64,000 nt of DNA, taken from the NCBI RefSeq assembly GCF_017464355.1, contig NZ_JAFUAG010000013.1:1-64000 (forward strand), in the 5' to 3' direction. The notes beneath the pieces are model-generated. The model had not been told where the DNA came from, did no database searches, and was given only the letters and a program-made list of their open reading frames with translations. The position numbers and the translations under genes were made by a program. Of the stretch, positions 61,550 through 64,000 are shown one piece after another (within the stretch, counting starts at the first letter, position 1; every line of letters starts with the position of its first letter). This stretch comes from Ruminococcus sp. (GTDB taxonomy: Bacteria; Bacillota; Clostridia; Oscillospirales; Ruminococcaceae).

Positions 61550-61732
61550 GCGCCCGAGGGGGAGTTTGTTTCGGAAAATGTTGTTTATGGGCAAAATAGA
61601 CAAAGATCTGCTGTCGCAAGGGGTCGGAAATAAATTTCATTTTGTTATCACAATGTATCTAAAATGTAATATTTATGGGCGTTCCGAGGGTCACTAGGGG
61701 GTGGATTTTTCCTCTGTTCAGAAATCATTAAC

Positions 61733-61761
61733 TTGACAAAAGGGCTTGTTTTCGGTATAAT
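61733..61761 (+). promoter_or_regulatory. Consensus sigma-A promoter of the NlpC/P60 gene
   Basis: TTGACA (61733-61738), 17 bp, TATAAT (61756-61761). The leader of about 115 nt has small hairpins: GGGT/ACCC (61770-61795) and TTTCCC/GGGAAA (61816-61833). The rest of the gap 61550-61732 holds nothing I can identify. Confidence 0.85.
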
Positions 61762-61882
61762 GGTGACTAGGGTTACACTTTGGTTACGATGACCCGCTTT
61801 CGAGAACATCAAGGATTTCCCCCTTTTGGGAAACGACAGCTGACAGGCAGATACGTCCGCCTGCGGAAAGGAATATCCGAAA

Positions 61883-63391
61883 ATGATACACGGAAAAAAC
61901 AGTGTGAGCAGGCTGCTGGCGCTTTGCCTGACCCTTACCCTGACAGTGGGTGCGGTCAGCGTGAGCAGCGGCTATGCTATAAACGGTTCTGCGGACAAGC
62001 AGGCCGACAGCAGCGTAAGTGAGCTGGACAGCCTTAAGGCTCAGCAGCAGGCGCTGGATATGCAGATAGAGCAGGCGCAGAAGGAGATCGACAAGCAGAA
62101 GGACGATCTTGATGCGCTGAAAATAAAGTACACCGCCGTCAAGGCGAAGATCGACAACGTTGAAGAACAGCTCACCAGGAACGAAGATGCCATGGTCGAG
62201 CTGGACACAAGACTTCGTGATGCAAGAAACGATCTGGAAATAAAGAATGCCGAGATCGAGGAGCTGCGGACGGAATTCATGGCAAGGCTGAAGACCATGT
62301 ACCTGGCAGGCGGTTCAAGCACCTACGAGAACGTGCTGGTAAATTCTTCTGATTTCTTTGACGTGCTCATGCGTGTCGAGCTGGTGAAGCGTGTGGCTGA
62401 GCATGATGATGAAGCGCTGGATACTCTTATGGAGAAAAAGCGTGAGATCGAAGCTGTGGAGGCTGAGATAGAGGCGGACGCTGAGCAGCTTAAGGAGCAG
62501 ACAGCCCAGTATTCTTCCATGAGAGATGAACTGAATGCTGAGAAGAAGTCTCTGGCAGAGGTCATAAAGGAAGCTGACGGCAAGCTGGACACCCTGGCGC
62601 TGGACAAGGAAGCTATGGAGCTGCGAAACTCCGAGCTTATCCAAAAGCAGGCGGAGGAGATACTCAAAGCCAAGGCTGAGGATAAGAGCGAGAGTAAGTC
62701 GGAGGAGAGCAAAACTTCCGATGAGAAGAGCGAGGGGGCTCGCACCACTAAGCAGACCACAGCCGTTACCGAAAAGGAAAAGCCTGCGGAAACTGTGACA
62801 GAGAAGTCCGCTGAAACTACAAAGCAGACCACCGCTGTCGAAAAGCAGACCGAGGCTGAAAAGCCTGTCACCGAGAAGACGGAGACCAAGACAGTTACCG
62901 AGAAACAGACTGAGCCTCCCGTGACAGAAACAGAACCTGTCATAGTTACCGAGGAGCCTTATGTTGAACCTGAGCCTGAGCCTGAACCCGAGCCTTTGCA
63001 GCCTGTTGATGATTCAAGGCAGGCCAAGATAGATATCGTTATGGACTATGCACGCAGCAATGTCGGCGGTTCCTATGTGTGGGCAGGGTCAAGCTTCCGT
63101 GCTACCGACTGTTCGGGTCTGGTAATGCTGAGCTATGCCCAGATAGGCATAAATATGACCCACCTTGCCTCCATACAGGCCACCTACGGTACTCCTGTAA
63201 GCTATGATGAACTGCAGGAGGGCGACCTGGTGTTCTTCGGGTCGGGGGGCGATGACATCTACCACGTTGCCATATATAACGGCGGCGGCAGGATCGTTCA
63301 CGCAGCCAACTCCAACGACGGCATAATCTTCTCAGACCTGGCAAGCTTTGCACAGTACAACCCGATCTGCTGCATGAGAAGGATAATCTAG
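61883..63391 (+). CDS. Secreted NlpC/P60 endopeptidase with coiled coil
   Basis: A 502-residue peptidoglycan hydrolase. The signal peptide spans about residues 1-32 (LLALCLTLTLTVGAVSVSSG). A long coiled coil (40-275) like that of PcsB/CwlO-type proteins suggests control by FtsEX. A Thr/Glu/Lys-rich linker (275-375) ends in Pro-Glu repeats. The C-terminal NlpC/P60 domain has the catalytic Cys in ATDCSGLVMLSYAQ (about 410) and His in DIYHVAIYNGGGRIVHAANS (about 460). It cuts peptide cross-bridges during growth or division. RBS AAAGGAA. Terminator at 63438. Confidence 0.95.
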   Translation: MIHGKNSVSRLLALCLTLTLTVGAVSVSSGYAINGSADKQADSSVSELDSLKAQQQALDMQIEQAQKEIDKQKDDLDALKIKYTAVKAKIDNVEEQLTRNEDAMVELDTRLRDARNDLEIKNAEIEELRTEFMARLKTMYLAGGSSTYENVLVNSSDFFDVLMRVELVKRVAEHDDEALDTLMEKKREIEAVEAEIEADAEQLKEQTAQYSSMRDELNAEKKSLAEVIKEADGKLDTLALDKEAMELRNSELIQKQAEEILKAKAEDKSESKSEESKTSDEKSEGARTTKQTTAVTEKEKPAETVTEKSAETTKQTTAVEKQTEAEKPVTEKTETKTVTEKQTEPPVTETEPVIVTEEPYVEPEPEPEPEPLQPVDDSRQAKIDIVMDYARSNVGGSYVWAGSSFRATDCSGLVMLSYAQIGINMTHLASIQATYGTPVSYDELQEGDLVFFGSGGDDIYHVAIYNGGGRIVHAANSNDGIIFSDLASFAQYNPICCMRRII

Positions 63392-63437
63392 CCGAAATAA
63401 AGCCGTTCTTGAATGGACGGAGATACACATGGAATAA

Positions 63438-63475
63438 TAAAGCCGAGGTATCAGCTAAGATACCCCGGCTTTTTG
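63438..63475. terminator. Bidirectional terminator
   Basis: AGCCGAGGTATC pairs with GATACCCCGGCT (one mismatch), with TTTTT on the plus side and TTATTATTCC on the minus side. Confidence 0.88.
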
Positions 63476-63506
63476 TGTGACCGCCCTTTTCGGGCAAGAG
63501 TTCTGC

Positions 63507-63860
63507 TTATCTATCAACGGACTTGGTGGCCGTTACCTGAGAGCCTGTGCCCAGCAGGTCATCTATCAGCACCTGGCCTACCTTTACGGGAAGATGAACT
63601 TCTGCCACCTTTATGGCTGCGGTGCATTCAAATATCATGTCCTTGGGAATGGGCTGTGCTGTCTTTACGGGAACAGGCCTGCCCTCCGCAGAGATGACCG
63701 TGGTAGTCACCGTGCGGGTGGGGGCAGCTATCTCGCTCTGTGCATAAATCTCGCCCCGCTTGCAGGTGTTGCCGCTGACCGACACAGCCTGTCCGTTTTC
63801 GACTTCTACCGTCAGTTCACAGCCCATGGGGCAGTTGATACAGGTGAGTATTCTGGTCAT
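63507..63860 (-). CDS. DUF1667 protein
   Basis: A 117-residue protein. It begins TRILTCINCPMGCELTVEVE and continues VSGNTCKRGEIYAQSEIAAP, giving the four-Cys pattern (C-x2-C-x3-C ... C) of DUF1667, probably an iron-sulfur or zinc site. RTVTTTVISAEGRPVPVKT follows. In many Firmicutes this gene sits downstream of FAD-dependent glycerol-3-phosphate dehydrogenase-like and NAD(FAD) oxidoreductase genes and is thought to be their partner. Here a gene ends 3 bp upstream, with its GGAGG serving this start. Confidence 0.92.
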   Translation of the reverse strand: MTRILTCINCPMGCELTVEVENGQAVSVSGNTCKRGEIYAQSEIAAPTRTVTTTVISAEGRPVPVKTAQPIPKDMIFECTAAIKVAEVHLPVKVGQVLIDDLLGTGSQVTATKSVDR

Positions 63861-63863
63861 GGC

Positions 63864-64000
63864 TCACACCTCCTCTATAGCTGCGGTGATATCCTCGGTT
63901 ATACCGCAGAGCTTTTCTTTTTTGATGATGATATCCAGCATCTCGCTGGGTACAAGTATGCGGGACTTCCTGCGCAAAAGCTCGGTATCTCCCGCTTTTA
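63864..64000 (-). CDS. C-terminal end of an unidentified protein (cut by window edge)
   Basis: The last 44 codons of a gene running in from the right: the frame contains ELLRRKSRILVPSEMLDIII, then KKEKLCGITEDITAAIEEV and a TGA at 63864-63866. I do not recognise it. By known DUF1667 context an FAD-dependent oxidoreductase would be expected, but this short end gives no proof. Confidence 0.6.
   Translation of the reverse strand, partial: KAGDTELLRRKSRILVPSEMLDIIIKKEKLCGITEDITAAIEEV

Noticed and set aside
61799..61882. ydaO-type cyclic di-AMP riboswitch before the NlpC/P60 gene
   Set aside because: The expected conserved blocks are not visible, so it is only noted as a structured leader.

Overview
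The window reads as chromosome from an anaerobic Gram-positive Clostridia of the Ruminococcus group (Oscillospiraceae). The main evidence is several secreted proteins with C-terminal type I dockerins, consensus sigma-A promoters (most with 17-bp spacers), AGGAGG ribosome binding sites, a phosphoketolase, a Gram-positive type IV pilus locus without a PilQ secretin, and SpoIID. Species cannot be fixed from the sequence alone.

Layout. 1-1247: the end of a type I-E-like CRISPR array (20 full repeats plus a truncated one; no cas genes in the window) that runs directly into the second half of a GGDEF gene. 1248-2700: gene remnants and one small possible immunity protein. 2740-3000: tRNA-Leu(CAA) behind an unusual promoter. 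3177-4442: a CheY-like receiver and a fusion of MshEN-like repeats to CheX. 4614-9188: a tiny membrane protein, a DUF5131 protein, a lipoprotein with a duplicated domain, a dockerin protein, RNase P RNA and an alpha/beta hydrolase. 9428-12153: recG and a membrane protein. 12315-25608: the type IV pilus locus (pilC, a pilM-pilN fusion, pilO, three minor-pilin-like genes, two of them very large, pilD on the opposite strand, pilB, pilT). 25853-28394: xfp phosphoketolase with a cre-like site. 28645-34645: two hypotheticals and a divergent type IIA topoisomerase pair. 35007-38111: two tandem paralogous dockerin proteins. 38146-39897: a BspA-type LRR protein without a signal peptide. 39898-40854: a long non-coding stretch with degenerate repeats. 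40855-44324: ECF S component with DUF1893, methyltransferase, HAD phosphatase, and a minimal dockerin protein. 44429-47842: a MacB-type ABC efflux operon. 47957-56853: YchF, an orphan FtsX-like permease, TrpS, a lipoprotein and an aminotransferase. 57108-57281: a candidate small RNA. 57325-60409: a probable pseudokinase, then an operon of CPBP protein, TadA and DUF1294. 60611-64000: SpoIID, an NlpC/P60 coiled-coil hydrolase, DUF1667 and the end of a further gene.

How the genes fit together. Two themes recur. One is surface attachment and fibre degradation: pili with oversized minor pilins, dockerin proteins, and phosphoketolase for pentose use. The other is possible cyclic-di-GMP signalling: PilB and the CheX fusion both carry MshEN-like N-termini, and there is a broken GGDEF gene. 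The items I consider least explained are the MshEN-CheX/receiver pair, the orphan structured RNA at 57108-57281, a family of short palindromic repeats at four sites, the CRISPR-GGDEF junction and the repeat-bearing non-coding stretch at 40.1-40.85 kb.
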